From Elusimicrobiales bacterium (GTDB lineage Bacteria > Elusimicrobiota > Elusimicrobia > Elusimicrobiales > UBA9959), in assembly GCA_026419335.1 (NCBI GenBank), contig JANZZP010000041.1, positions 1-64,000 on the forward strand: 64,000 bases of DNA, read 5' to 3'. The notes beneath the pieces were generated by a model. That model did not search any database and was not told the origin of the DNA. It was given only the letters and a program-made list of their open reading frames with translations. Position numbers and translations under genes: made by a program. Of the stretch, positions 9,552 to 18,634 are shown one piece after another (positions within the stretch are counted from its first letter, which is position 1; every line of letters begins with the position of its first letter).

Positions 9552-10052
9552 ATGAAAAAAGCATTTACTTTAATGGAACTTCTAATAGTGGTGATGATAA
9601 TAGGAATTCTTGCTATGATTGCTATGCCACTTTATAAAAAAACAGTAGAATCATCTAAAGCTACTAATGCTTTATCCATCGCCAATATGATTGCAAATGC
9701 AAATAAAATGTATCAACTTGATAATAATGCCTATATTTCTGGACATATTAATGATTCATGCAACTCAGTTTCATGCGCAACTGCTACTGGAGCATGCAAG
9801 CTTGTTGCTTGTGGATATCTTTCAAAACAACAATGGTCTGGTTACCAATGGGCTTTTTGTGCTTGTGATGGAATAAATTGTGGAACTTGTCCAGGAGCAT
9901 CATCATGCTCTGGTGCAGGGGGTGTACTTGCATGTACGAGTAATTATGCTTCTACTCTTGGAGCTCCCTATAACACTTGGAGATATGAAATAGGACAAGC
10001 AGGAGAATGTATCGCTTACGGGACAAAGGTGCCACCATGTCCAAGTCTATAA
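9552..10052 (+). CDS. Major type IV pilin-like protein, cysteine-rich
   Basis: The protein has 166 residues. The start at 9552 is set by a strong AAGGAGGGG and by a 4-residue leader MKKA before FTLMELLIVVMIIGIL, the prepilin peptidase site with Glu at mature position 5. The N-terminal helix continues into a globular domain that holds 12 cysteines, an unusually high number for a pilin, suggesting up to six disulfides. The sequence of the helix resembles pilins of Elusimicrobiota-like bacteria. It lies directly after pilC with the strongest ribosome-binding site of the operon, consistent with a highly made major subunit. Its 3' end overlaps the next pilin gene by 16 bp. Confidence 0.92.
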   Translation: MKKAFTLMELLIVVMIIGILAMIAMPLYKKTVESSKATNALSIANMIANANKMYQLDNNAYISGHINDSCNSVSCATATGACKLVACGYLSKQQWSGYQWAFCACDGINCGTCPGASSCSGAGGVLACTSNYASTLGAPYNTWRYEIGQAGECIAYGTKVPPCPSL

Positions 10053-10519
10053 TTTACAAAAAAAGAAGAGCTTTTTCTCTTGTAGAAATTGTTGTTTCTG
10101 TACTAATATCTGCTACTGTTGCTATGGCAAGTTTTATGATTTTTACTTCTACGGCCACATCGCAGAGAAAAGCCAATAAAAAGGAGATAGCATCCCTTGC
10201 TATAAAAATGGTTCAAGAACAATTAAAGTTATATGTAACTTCAGATATATCAGCTTGGTATCCTCATAAACCAAATGCTAGTTGGAGATTATGTAATCAT
10301 ACTGGCCAATGTGATACATATAACGGATGGGCACTTCAAGCAGGTTCCCATAATATTACTTCATTTCTAAGTGTTTCTCCATTTGTTGATATGCTTTGTA
10401 ATGGAAATATATCTAATTGTAGTTTTACATATACAGTAACAGATAGAGATTGTGGTTTTGGAACTGGCACAACTGCATGTAAAGATGTAATTTTTAATTT
10501 AACTTATCCTGATAATTAA
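10037..10519 (+). CDS. Minor pilin-like protein (GspI-type position)
   Basis: The protein has 160 residues from ATG 10037, preceded by AAAGGTG; an upstream ATG at 10007 would add ten residues. After the leader ending KKRRA comes FSLVEIVVSVLISATVAM, a type III signal with Glu at +5. The globular domain is rich in Asn/Thr and has six cysteines. It follows the major pilin with a 16 bp overlap, the layout of minor pilins or pseudopilins that initiate assembly at the tip. The tip role is inference from gene order. Confidence 0.82.
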   Translation: MSKSIIYKKRRAFSLVEIVVSVLISATVAMASFMIFTSTATSQRKANKKEIASLAIKMVQEQLKLYVTSDISAWYPHKPNASWRLCNHTGQCDTYNGWALQAGSHNITSFLSVSPFVDMLCNGNISNCSFTYTVTDRDCGFGTGTTACKDVIFNLTYPDN

Positions 10520-10520
10520 T

Positions 10521-11168
10521 ATGAAGAAAGGTTATACACTTGTTGAAATAATAGTTGCTCTTGCAATTTTTGCTTTTATGTCTTTAGCTTTATCAGGTGT
10601 TTTCGCAACAGCAAATAGATTTTTCTATCATCAATATAGAGAAGATGTTCTTAAAGTAAGATTTATAACTGCTATGAAATATATACAAAACAAAATGATG
10701 GTTGCAAATGAAATTCTAACTCCTACTCCTGGGAATGTTTCAACCAGTATAACTTTTTTTACAAATGCGGTAACAAATCCTTCTAATACTAATCAGATCT
10801 GTAATCCATATTCACCAGTTCAACCTCAATGGCATCATTTTTGCCTAACTCCTTGTTCTCCTCCATTATCCGGTAATTGTCTATATTATCATTGGGGGAA
10901 TTTAGCCATAACTAATTGTCCAACGTATACAAATATTCCACCAATATCAGTTACATGTGGTTCTGCAGGAAATGTTGTTTTTATGTCAGATAGTATTAAT
11001 TCAATAACGTTTTCAAGGCAAAATTTACCAATAAATCTTGTTAGAGTTAATCTAAGTTTATTTTCCCAAGCAAAAGGAAATCAAACTACGGATGCTGGAA
11101 TTGTTGGAAGAGATATATCACATACATTTGAGACATATATATCAATAAATAAAGTTTCTCAATTTTAA
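10521..11168 (+). CDS. Minor pilin-like protein (GspJ-type position)
   Basis: The protein has 215 residues. The leader MKKG is followed by YTLVEIIVALAIFAFMSLAL, a prepilin peptidase site with Glu at +5. The body is Pro/Asn/Thr-rich with six cysteines. GspJ-type minor pseudopilins are of similar length and sit at this place, after GspI. The gene begins one base after the previous stop. Prepilin peptidase (PilD) is needed to process it but is not encoded in the window. Confidence 0.82.
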   Translation: MKKGYTLVEIIVALAIFAFMSLALSGVFATANRFFYHQYREDVLKVRFITAMKYIQNKMMVANEILTPTPGNVSTSITFFTNAVTNPSNTNQICNPYSPVQPQWHHFCLTPCSPPLSGNCLYYHWGNLAITNCPTYTNIPPISVTCGSAGNVVFMSDSINSITFSRQNLPINLVRVNLSLFSQAKGNQTTDAGIVGRDISHTFETYISINKVSQF

Positions 11169-11193
11169 CTATATTGAAAAAGAAGATAACCTC

Positions 11194-11202
11194 TGCTAAA
11201 AT
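11194..11202 (+). promoter_or_regulatory. Extended -10 promoter (TGCTAAAAT), predicted leaderless start
   Basis: TGCTAAAAT forms an extended -10 element whose hexamer (11197-11202) ends 6 nt before the ATG at 11209. With the usual spacing the transcript would start at the A of the ATG. There is no Shine-Dalgarno. The same layout recurs at 20397, 27703, 27742 and 57205. Confidence 0.5.
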
Positions 11203-11208
11203 ATAATT

Positions 11209-11502
11209 ATGAAAAAAAGGAAAGCATCTTTATCAGCAGTTTTGCTTTTGTGTATACTTATAATTACAATGTCAACTTATGTTATGAAATGGGTTTTTGA
11301 TAGATATACTACAGTTATTAGATTCCATAGAAGTACCAATGCAAAAATAAGAGTAGAAGGAGTTTTTTATAATAGAATACCATGTTGTAGATTTGGAAGT
11401 GGTTGTGTGAATAATCCAGATGGGAAAACAGTTAATATTTCTATAAATTGTAATGCTACAAATGCTATGCCTGCTACATTCTCATTAGATTCTAATATTT
11501 AA
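11209..11502 (+). CDS. Small K-type minor pilin-like / PilX-like protein
   Basis: The protein has 97 residues. A basic N-terminus (MKKRKA) precedes one hydrophobic helix (SLSAVLLLCILIITMSTYVM) without the Glu at +5, as in GspK and PilX-type minor pilins. The short C-terminal part carries four cysteines, including an adjacent pair (IPCCRFGSGC). It closes the pilin set in the place where gspK stands in type II secretion loci. GspK is usually about 300 residues, so this would be much reduced. The 3' end overlaps the converging peptidase gene by 4 bp. The function is inferred from context and the helix only. Confidence 0.55.
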   Translation: MKKRKASLSAVLLLCILIITMSTYVMKWVFDRYTTVIRFHRSTNAKIRVEGVFYNRIPCCRFGSGCVNNPDGKTVNISINCNATNAMPATFSLDSNI

Positions 11503-12317
11503 TTAAAAATCCTAAATTCAATAGTTTTAAATGGTTTAAACTCAAATTCTTGTGATTTTTTAAGACGAGCAATCCAGTCAAGCCACCTTTTTTCAAATAT
11601 TTCCCAATCAGAGATTCTATAAATATTCCATAAAGATTTTTCTATGGTAATATTATTTGATATTTCAAGATTAAATTTATAAAATGATGCTTTTCCAAAA
11701 TTACTATAAAGGTATTTAACCATTCCAAATGCTTGTAAGTACCAAAAAGCTATTTCTTCATCAGATTTAAGTTTATTTATATCTGTTTTTATAAATGATG
11801 AAAAATTTATTATTTTATCATGAGGAATAAAAATAAGGGATTTATTCCATTGGCTATTGTTACCTTTATAAATAGATTCCATATAAACAGCAAGTCCTTC
11901 ATTTAACCAAATTGGAGGTCCTTTCATTTTTCTAAGAAAAAAATCTTCATAATATAAATGAGTTAATTCATGTATTATTGTAGACAAAAGATCTTCAAGA
12001 GTATCTCTATAATATACGACAATAGTTCTTTTCTTATGAAAACATAAACCTTTAGACCATTGTGGAGGTTTAAATTCGCTTTTTAAATAATTTTCATAGT
12101 TCTGATATATATATATATTAGTTTTTTCCTTTAACATCCAAGGAGAAAAAGATGAAAGATACATTTTAAGTAAAGAATATATTTTTTCAATTTCCATCGA
12201 TATTGATTGAATTTGCCATTTACCTTCCATATATATATTAAAATTTTTAGTTTCAATTCTATGCCAATTTGAAAATAAATTTATTGCTAAAAAAAGTTTT
12301 AAAAAAAAATAAAACAT
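11499..12317 (-). CDS. Putative MA-clan zinc metallopeptidase (gluzincin-like)
   Basis: The protein has 272 residues. A short hydrophobic N-terminus suggests export. The zinc site HELTH is at residues 116-120, followed about 20 residues later by a Glu-containing WLNEGLAVYME (Asn139-Glu140), the third ligand pattern of peptidase family MA-like domains. C-terminal helices (AFWYLQAFGMVKYLYSNFG) are typical of the family. The substrate is unknown. It lies 0 bases after uvrA on the same strand, probably by read-through, and converges on the last pilin-like gene. Catalysis is likely but untested. Confidence 0.7.
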   Translation of the reverse strand: MFYFFLKLFLAINLFSNWHRIETKNFNIYMEGKWQIQSISMEIEKIYSLLKMYLSSFSPWMLKEKTNIYIYQNYENYLKSEFKPPQWSKGLCFHKKRTIVVYYRDTLEDLLSTIIHELTHLYYEDFFLRKMKGPPIWLNEGLAVYMESIYKGNNSQWNKSLIFIPHDKIINFSSFIKTDINKLKSDEEIAFWYLQAFGMVKYLYSNFGKASFYKFNLEISNNITIEKSLWNIYRISDWEIFEKRWLDWIARLKKSQEFEFKPFKTIEFRIFN

Positions 12318-15083
12318 CTATATAAAATCCTTAGTTACAGATTTTTTTGATTTTTTTATATCATTAGCGAATCCCTCATATATTAAATAACCACCACCAG
12401 GACCACCTTCAGGACCTAATTCTATAATCCAATCTGCTGATTTTATAACATCGCTATTATGTTCTATAATAACAACTGTATTGCCATTATCAACAAGTAG
12501 TTTAAGTATTTTAAGAAGCTTTTTTATATCATGAAAGTGAAGTCCTGTTGTTGGTTCATCTAAAATATATAAAGTAGAACCAGTGTTTTTTCTAGAAAGT
12601 TCCCATGCTAATTTTAATCTTTGAGCCTCACCACCAGAAAGTGTTGTGGCACTCTGTCCAACTTTTAAATATCCCAATCCAACATCTACTAAAAGTTTTA
12701 ATTTTGATTTTATAGGAGGAATATTTTCAAGGAAATTATAAGCTTCTTCAATACTCATTTCTAAAACTTCTGCAATATTTTTTTCTTTATATTTTATTTC
12801 AAGAGTATCTTTATTAAATCTCTTCCCATTACAATCTTGACATTTAACATACACATCAGGCATAAATTGCATTTCCACTTTTATATATCCTTCTCCTTTA
12901 CAATTTTCACATCTTCCACCTTTAAGGTTAAAGGAAAATCTAGCTGAAGTATATCCTTTTCTTTTAGCTGATGGAGTTTGTGAAAAAAGATATCTTATAT
13001 TATCGAAAAACCCAACATATGTAGCAGGATTTGATCTTGGAGTTCTTCCAATTGGTGATTGATCTACCATTACAATTCTTTTTATATTTTCATAACCTAA
13101 TATATCATCAAATTTACCTGCTTCCTCTTTAAAAAATGGATTAGTTTTTTTCATGATACCTTTGTATAATATTTCATATAAAAGAGTTGACTTTCCAGAC
13201 CCAGAAACTCCACAAATAACAGTCATTGCTGAAATCGGAATTTTAACATTTATATTTTTTAAATTATGTTGTTTCGCACCTTTTATCTCAATAAATTTTC
13301 TAAACTTTTTATGCTTTTGTGATATTATTGCAACTGTTTCTTCTTTTCTAATATAAGATGCAGTTATTGTTTGTGCTTTTTTTAACTCCTCAATATTACC
13401 AGAAAAAACTACTTCTCCACCGTATATTCCTGCACCAGGTCCAAGTTCTATTATATAGTCGGCATTTTCTATTGTGGTTCTATCATGTTCAACAACTATA
13501 ATAGTATTTCCAAAATTTCTAAGAGTTTTTAGTGTGTTTATCAATTTTGAATTATCAATAGGGTGAAGTCCAATAGTTGGTTCATCTAAAACATATATAA
13601 CACCAGTTAATCTACTACCTATTTGAGTTGCAAGTGAAATTCTTTGAGCTTCACCACCTGAAAGGGTTTTAGAAGACCTTGAAAGAGTTAAATATCCCAA
13701 TCCTACATTTGAAAGAAATTCAAGTCTTGAATTTATTTCATTTAATATGCTTTTTGATATTTCTTTTTCTTGAGATGTCAGTTTTATATTTTTAAAAAAT
13801 ATTATAATATCATTTATATTCATATCAGAAATTTCAGCTATGTTTTTTCCATTTAATAATACTGATAATGCTTCTTTTTTAATCCTTTTTCCTTTACATT
13901 GATCACATATAATTTCTTTCATAAATCTTGAATATATTTCTTGTTTAACAAAATTTGATTCTGTTTCATAATATCTTCTTTTTATATTATTTGACACTCC
14001 CTCAAATTCGTTATCACCATATAAAATAATTTTTTTTTCCTTATCTGAAAGATATTTAAATGGAATATTTGAGTTGATAGAATATTTTTTTAAAATATTT
14101 TCAACAATATTTCTATAGTAATTTCTCCAAGAGGATTTCCATCTATTTGTCTTTGTTGTAATAGGATTTTCCCACGCAATAATAGCTCCATCTTTTATGC
14201 TAAGATTTTCATTTATTATAGATTTTGTATCTACTTCTAATATAAATCCAAGACCTTCACATTTAGGGCAAGCACCAAATGGAGAGTTAAAAGAAAATGT
14301 TCTAGGTTCTATATCTTCTATACTTATATTACAAAATAAACATGAGTTTTTTTGACTATAAAAATTTCGGATATTCCCTGATACTATTTCACAAACTCCA
14401 TTTGCTTCCTTTAATGCAAGTTCAACAGATTCAGAAAGTCTATCCTTATCATTTAAAACAGTAAATGAATCTATAATTACTGATATATTATGTTTTACAT
14501 ATCGTTCTAAATTTGGTAAATTATTGATAGAATAAACCTTTCCATCTATTTCGAAATTAGTATATCCCCTTTTTTTAAATCTATCAAAAAGTTCTTCATA
14601 AGTTCCTACTCTTCCTCTTACAAGTGGTGAAAGAATTGATATTTTTTTATTAGCAAACTTTTTTTCGATATCCTCTACTATTGAATCAAAACTCCACGTT
14701 TTTAATGATCTACCACATTCAGGACAGTGAGCTATACCAATTCTAGCAAATAGTAATCTTAAATAATCATAAATTTCTGTAACGGTTCCAACCGTTGATC
14801 TTGGATTTCTAGAAAATGTTCTTTGTTCTATTGCTATTGATGGAGATAAGCCTTCAATTAGTTCAACATCAGGTTTCTCCATAAGTTCTAAGAATTGTCT
14901 TGCATAAGCAGAAAGGCTTTCAACATATCTCCTTTGTCCTTCAGCGTAAATAGTGTCAAATGCTAAAGATGACTTTCCACTACCACTTAAACCTGTAATT
15001 AAAATTATTTTGTTTTTAGGTATAGTAAGGTTGATATTTTTTAAATTATGTGTTCTTGCACCTTTAATTATAATCGAATCCAT
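12318..15083 (-). CDS. uvrA: Excinuclease ABC subunit UvrA
   Basis: The protein has 921 residues, full length. It has two ABC ATPase modules: Walker A GLSGSGKSSLAFDT and signature LSGGEAQRISLA in the first, GVSGSGKSTL and LSGGEAQRLKLA in the second, plus the zinc modules (CPKCEGLG, CENCKGEG with CQDCNGKR). UvrA dimers find bulky DNA lesions and load UvrB for nucleotide excision repair. It is on the same strand as nadB just upstream (3 bp gap) and the peptidase downstream. uvrB and uvrC are not in the window. Confidence 0.98.
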   Translation of the reverse strand: MDSIIIKGARTHNLKNINLTIPKNKIILITGLSGSGKSSLAFDTIYAEGQRRYVESLSAYARQFLELMEKPDVELIEGLSPSIAIEQRTFSRNPRSTVGTVTEIYDYLRLLFARIGIAHCPECGRSLKTWSFDSIVEDIEKKFANKKISILSPLVRGRVGTYEELFDRFKKRGYTNFEIDGKVYSINNLPNLERYVKHNISVIIDSFTVLNDKDRLSESVELALKEANGVCEIVSGNIRNFYSQKNSCLFCNISIEDIEPRTFSFNSPFGACPKCEGLGFILEVDTKSIINENLSIKDGAIIAWENPITTKTNRWKSSWRNYYRNIVENILKKYSINSNIPFKYLSDKEKKIILYGDNEFEGVSNNIKRRYYETESNFVKQEIYSRFMKEIICDQCKGKRIKKEALSVLLNGKNIAEISDMNINDIIIFFKNIKLTSQEKEISKSILNEINSRLEFLSNVGLGYLTLSRSSKTLSGGEAQRISLATQIGSRLTGVIYVLDEPTIGLHPIDNSKLINTLKTLRNFGNTIIVVEHDRTTIENADYIIELGPGAGIYGGEVVFSGNIEELKKAQTITASYIRKEETVAIISQKHKKFRKFIEIKGAKQHNLKNINVKIPISAMTVICGVSGSGKSTLLYEILYKGIMKKTNPFFKEEAGKFDDILGYENIKRIVMVDQSPIGRTPRSNPATYVGFFDNIRYLFSQTPSAKRKGYTSARFSFNLKGGRCENCKGEGYIKVEMQFMPDVYVKCQDCNGKRFNKDTLEIKYKEKNIAEVLEMSIEEAYNFLENIPPIKSKLKLLVDVGLGYLKVGQSATTLSGGEAQRLKLAWELSRKNTGSTLYILDEPTTGLHFHDIKKLLKILKLLVDNGNTVVIIEHNSDVIKSADWIIELGPEGGPGGGYLIYEGFANDIKKSKKSVTKDFI

Positions 15084-15086
15084 ACA

Positions 15087-16691
15087 TCAATCAAACATAT
15101 ATCTGTTTATAATAGTATTTTGTGTTTTTTTTAATTTTTTAGGATAATCTTCATTATAATAGAGTCCTCTTGACTCATGGCGTCTTAATGAACTTTCAAT
15201 TATCATTTTAGATACAAGAGCAATATTCCTTAATTCTATAAAGTTTCTATTAGGTCTGTATTTTTTGTAATAATATAATACTTCTTCTATTATTAAGTTG
15301 AGTTTTTTAGAAGCTTTTTTCAACCTTTCATTACTTCTAACAATACCTGCATAATTAGTTGTTAATAATCTAATTTCATCCCAATTTTGTGTTATGATAA
15401 CATCTTCATTTGAATATTTTGTTTTCTGGTAATCCCATAAATAATGTTTTTCGTATTTTTGAGGTATAATTATTCTATCATTAGCAATGCTTTCAAATAT
15501 CTTTATCGCCATGACAGAAGCTTCAAGAAGAGAATTTGAAGCAAGCCTATTTGCTCCGTGTAATCCAGTATGAGCTACCTCTCCACATACAAAAAGATTT
15601 TTCATCATAGTTTTACCGTTAAAATCAGATTCTATACCACCACAAAAAAAATGTGCTGCAGGAACTACTGGAATTGGATGTTTAGTTATATCTATTCCAA
15701 AAGAAAGACATGTTTTGTAGATATATGGAAATCTTTTTTTTATAAATGATGATGATTTAAAAGATATATCAAGATAAACATAATCATCGCCAGTTTTTTT
15801 AAGTTCATTTGCTATTGCTCTTGCAACAATATCTCGTGGTGCCAGTTCTTTCATTCTAGAATATTTATGCATAAATTGTTTTCCATTTTTTAATTTCAAG
15901 ATTGCACCCTCACCTCTTAATGCTTCAGAAATTAAGAAATTTTGTGCCATATGATGATATAAACAAGTAGGATGAAATTGTATAAATTCCATATTTACTA
16001 TATTTAGCCCTGTTTTATATGCTATAGCAAAACCATCTCCAGTTGCTGTATGCGGATTAGAAGTATATAAATAAGTTTTTCCACCTCCACCAGTTGCCAA
16101 AATTACTTTAGCCGCTATAAAAGAATATATTTCTCCATTTTTTTCATTAAGCACATATGCTCCAAAAGTTTCATTTTTAGACGGTAAAGTATTTTTAGGA
16201 TGATATTTTAATATTAAATCAATTGCAGTATGATATTCAAATATATTTATATTGTTATTTTTAACATGTTTTATAAGAACATCTATTATTTTTTTCCCTG
16301 TAAAATCGTAATAATGGAGTATTCTTCTTCTTGAATGTCCACCTTCCAGACCCAATTCAAATCCTTTATCATTCTTATTAAAGTTAACTCCTAATTTTGT
16401 TAATTCATATATTACTTCTGGCGCAGATGTTATAATCTTTCTTGCGATTTTTTCATTTGAAAGGCCATCACCAGCTGTAAGTGTATCTTTTAAGTGTGAT
16501 TCAAAACTATCATCACTTCCAATTGCTGCTGCTATTCCACCTTGAGCATAGGAAGAATTAGAAATATCAATTTTATCCTTTGTAATAAGATTAACCGTTC
16601 CAATTTTAGAAAGTTTAATAGCACAAAGGAGTCCTCCAATACCACTACCTATAACCAAAAAATCACTTTTATATATTTTGTTTAAGTTCAT
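15087..16691 (-). CDS. nadB: L-aspartate oxidase
   Basis: The protein has 534 residues. The N-terminal FAD-binding motif is GSGIGGLLCAIKLS; further family motifs are SYAQGGIAAA, EGGHSRRRILH, ATGGGGKTYLYTSNP and FCGGIESD, and the C-terminal helical domain ends RRHESRGLYYNEDYP. NadB oxidises L-aspartate to iminoaspartate, the first step of de novo NAD synthesis; under anoxia fumarate can serve as electron acceptor. nadA and nadC are absent here. It heads a leftward unit with uvrA and diverges from the flippase-like gene across a 32 bp gap holding a palindrome. Confidence 0.95.
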   Translation of the reverse strand: MNLNKIYKSDFLVIGSGIGGLLCAIKLSKIGTVNLITKDKIDISNSSYAQGGIAAAIGSDDSFESHLKDTLTAGDGLSNEKIARKIITSAPEVIYELTKLGVNFNKNDKGFELGLEGGHSRRRILHYYDFTGKKIIDVLIKHVKNNNINIFEYHTAIDLILKYHPKNTLPSKNETFGAYVLNEKNGEIYSFIAAKVILATGGGGKTYLYTSNPHTATGDGFAIAYKTGLNIVNMEFIQFHPTCLYHHMAQNFLISEALRGEGAILKLKNGKQFMHKYSRMKELAPRDIVARAIANELKKTGDDYVYLDISFKSSSFIKKRFPYIYKTCLSFGIDITKHPIPVVPAAHFFCGGIESDFNGKTMMKNLFVCGEVAHTGLHGANRLASNSLLEASVMAIKIFESIANDRIIIPQKYEKHYLWDYQKTKYSNEDVIITQNWDEIRLLTTNYAGIVRSNERLKKASKKLNLIIEEVLYYYKKYRPNRNFIELRNIALVSKMIIESSLRRHESRGLYYNEDYPKKLKKTQNTIINRYMFD

Positions 16692-16707
16692 TATATTTAT
16701 AAAATAT

Positions 16708-16733
16708 ATTTTATCATTTTGATATGATAAAAT
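16708..16733. promoter_or_regulatory. Palindromic back-to-back extended -10 elements
   Basis: ATTTTATCA at 16708-16716 is the exact inverse of TGATAAAAT at 16725-16733, with 8 nt between. Each arm read outward is an extended -10 element. The left arm would start nadB transcription about 10 nt before its ATG. The right arm would start transcription inside the present first codons of the flippase-like gene. It could instead be a repressor site for nadB. Confidence 0.4.
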
Positions 16734-17743
16734 TTATTTATAGATACTTGCCTCTTATTATAGCAATAATAATATTAAGCTGGCTAATTTATCCTAATTA
16801 TGAAAAAATAATAGCAATATATGAAATATCGCAAAAAAAATTTTTATTTTTATCTTTTATCTCATCTACTTTAAGCTATGTGTTTATGAGTTTATCTTTA
16901 TATGAAATGCTTAAAATTCTCGGATACAAAATACCTTTTAATCAAACTTTTTCAATTACTTTAATATCCTCAACAGTAAATTATTTTATCTCATCTGCTG
17001 GTATTAGTGGCTTTGCACTAAGGACTCATTTGCTTAACATAAGGAAAATTCCAGTAAGTATTGCTATTACAATATCAGTAGTTCTTACAGCCTTTATATA
17101 TTTAATTTTAGGTTTTATAATTCTTCAAAGTTTTTTTCTTTATTTTCTTGAAATAAAAAAAATTAACATCCAAATACTTGAAGGTTTTATAGGTTCTTTA
17201 TTGATATTTCTAATTCCTTTTTTTATGACAGTAATAATATATAATCATAGATTTAGAAATAGATGGGCAATTAGAATATATTATTTTATTAATAGTACAT
17301 TATATCAAATCACTAAATATAGCATAGCTAAAGAAAATTTTAGAGATTTTAAAAATCAACTTAACTATGGAATCAAAATACTCCATTCAAAAAAAATGGA
17401 ATTACCAAAAGTAGCAGGATACGTTCTTTTAGATTGGATTTTTAACATAATGGTATTATATTTTGCATTTAAATCTATCGGCGTAAACTTATCTGCAACT
17501 AGTCTTATAATAGGTTTTTCATTTGGAATGATTATGACTGTTATACCATTACTTCCTTCAGGACTGGGAATAATGGAATTAGTTATGACTGCATATTATT
17601 CAAATTATAATATATCAATTGAATCTGCGATATTTGCAAGTTTAGTATTTAGAACTTTCTATTATGTTATACCTTTTTTTATAAGTTCAATGTTTTACTA
17701 TGGAATAAAAATAGCAGAACCACAAATAAAGGAGGTAAAATGA
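16724..17743 (+). CDS. Flippase-like integral membrane protein (UPF0104 / LPG synthase TM region family)
   Basis: The protein has 339 residues and about eight hydrophobic segments. The pattern SAGISGFALRTHLL in the middle and PLLPSGLGIMELVMTAYY near the end are marks of the lysylphosphatidylglycerol synthase N-terminal (flippase-like) family. Members move or recognise lipids in the membrane, but the substrate here cannot be told. The start at 16724 is doubtful: a promoter-like element covers it, and a TTG at 16748 would also give a good membrane protein. It overlaps the following gene by 4 bp. Confidence 0.8.
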   Translation: MIKFIYRYLPLIIAIIILSWLIYPNYEKIIAIYEISQKKFLFLSFISSTLSYVFMSLSLYEMLKILGYKIPFNQTFSITLISSTVNYFISSAGISGFALRTHLLNIRKIPVSIAITISVVLTAFIYLILGFIILQSFFLYFLEIKKINIQILEGFIGSLLIFLIPFFMTVIIYNHRFRNRWAIRIYYFINSTLYQITKYSIAKENFRDFKNQLNYGIKILHSKKMELPKVAGYVLLDWIFNIMVLYFAFKSIGVNLSATSLIIGFSFGMIMTVIPLLPSGLGIMELVMTAYYSNYNISIESAIFASLVFRTFYYVIPFFISSMFYYGIKIAEPQIKEVK

Positions 17744-18246
17744 AAATTCAAAAATTTATGTCCTATGCTCCATGTATTGATTCAACAGCAAAAATACATT
17801 CAACGGCTATTATAATAGGTAGAGTAAAAGTTGAAAAAAATGTTTCTATATGGCCATATGTTGTTTTAAGAGGAGATGTAGATTTAATAAAAATTTCCGA
17901 AAATACTAATATTCAAGATCTTACTGTAATTCACCCGAATAGAAATAAGCCCGTAATAATTGGGAAAGGAGTGACAGTAGGACATAGTGCTGTCATACAT
18001 GGTTCAATAATAGGAGATAATTGTCTTATTGGAATGAATGCTACAGTAATTGATTGTGAAATAGGAGAGAATTCTATAATAGCAGCTGGTTGTGTGATAA
18101 CCCCACATACCAAAATACCTCCAAATAGCCTTGTAGCTGGTGTGCCAGGCAAAATATTAAAACAGATTGACGAAAAATATATTGAGGAATTAAAAAAATC
18201 CGCTGAAGAATATATAACACTTTCAAAGATTTATGAAGAATTTTAA
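17740..18246 (+). CDS. Gamma-carbonic-anhydrase-like hexapeptide-repeat protein
   Basis: The protein has 168 residues forming a left-handed beta helix (WPYVVLRGDVDLIKI, TVIHPN, VGHSAVIHG, GMNATVIDCEIGENS). The three zinc-ligand histidines of the family are present in the IHP and GHSAVIHG segments. Relatives (YrdA, PaaY, CaiE) include active and inactive carbonic anhydrases and CoA thioesterases. The C-terminal helix is also typical. A Shine-Dalgarno GGAGG precedes the start, which overlaps the flippase-like gene by 4 bp. The substrate is unproven. Confidence 0.9.
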   Translation: MKIQKFMSYAPCIDSTAKIHSTAIIIGRVKVEKNVSIWPYVVLRGDVDLIKISENTNIQDLTVIHPNRNKPVIIGKGVTVGHSAVIHGSIIGDNCLIGMNATVIDCEIGENSIIAAGCVITPHTKIPPNSLVAGVPGKILKQIDEKYIEELKKSAEEYITLSKIYEEF

Positions 18247-18268
18247 AATTTAATTCTTTAGAGGTTAT

Positions 18269-18634
18269 ATGAAAAAAATTGTAATCGTAGAAGATAGCAA
18301 ACAAACTGTTGATATACTCTCAGAAATTCTTAGACGAGAAGGATATGAGGTTGAGGTTGCTTATGATGGAATAGAAGGATATAGGATTATTAAAAAAATA
18401 AAACCAGATTTAATTCTTTTGGACCTTTTACTCCCCAAAATAAGTGGTTTTGATATATGTCTTAAAGTTTCTCAGGATGAACAAATGAGAAAAACTCCAA
18501 TAATAATTTTATCTACGTTAGCAACAGATAAAGAAACATTTAAAAAACTTAAAACACATAACATAATCAAATTTATGAAAAAGCCATATAATATAGATGA
18601 TTTATTAGAAGAAATCAAAAAAATCCTGAAATGA
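18269..18634 (+). CDS. Single-domain response regulator (CheY-like receiver)
   Basis: The protein has 121 residues consisting only of a receiver domain: acidic pair in IVEDSKQ, phospho-acceptor Asp in DLILLDLLLPKISG, Thr/Ser switch in IIILSTLATD, and the conserved Lys in MKKPYNIDDLL. There is no output domain, so it acts through protein contact, as CheY or PilG/PilH-type regulators do. No histidine kinase is in the window. It starts with an AGAGG site and overlaps the glycosylase gene by 4 bp. A link to pilus control is possible but not shown. Confidence 0.92.
   Translation: MKKIVIVEDSKQTVDILSEILRREGYEVEVAYDGIEGYRIIKKIKPDLILLDLLLPKISGFDICLKVSQDEQMRKTPIIILSTLATDKETFKKLKTHNIIKFMKKPYNIDDLLEEIKKILK

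Noticed and set aside
11499..11502. Broken or merged gene at the pilin/peptidase junction
   Set aside because: The two genes simply converge with a 4-bp overlap; both have complete ends.
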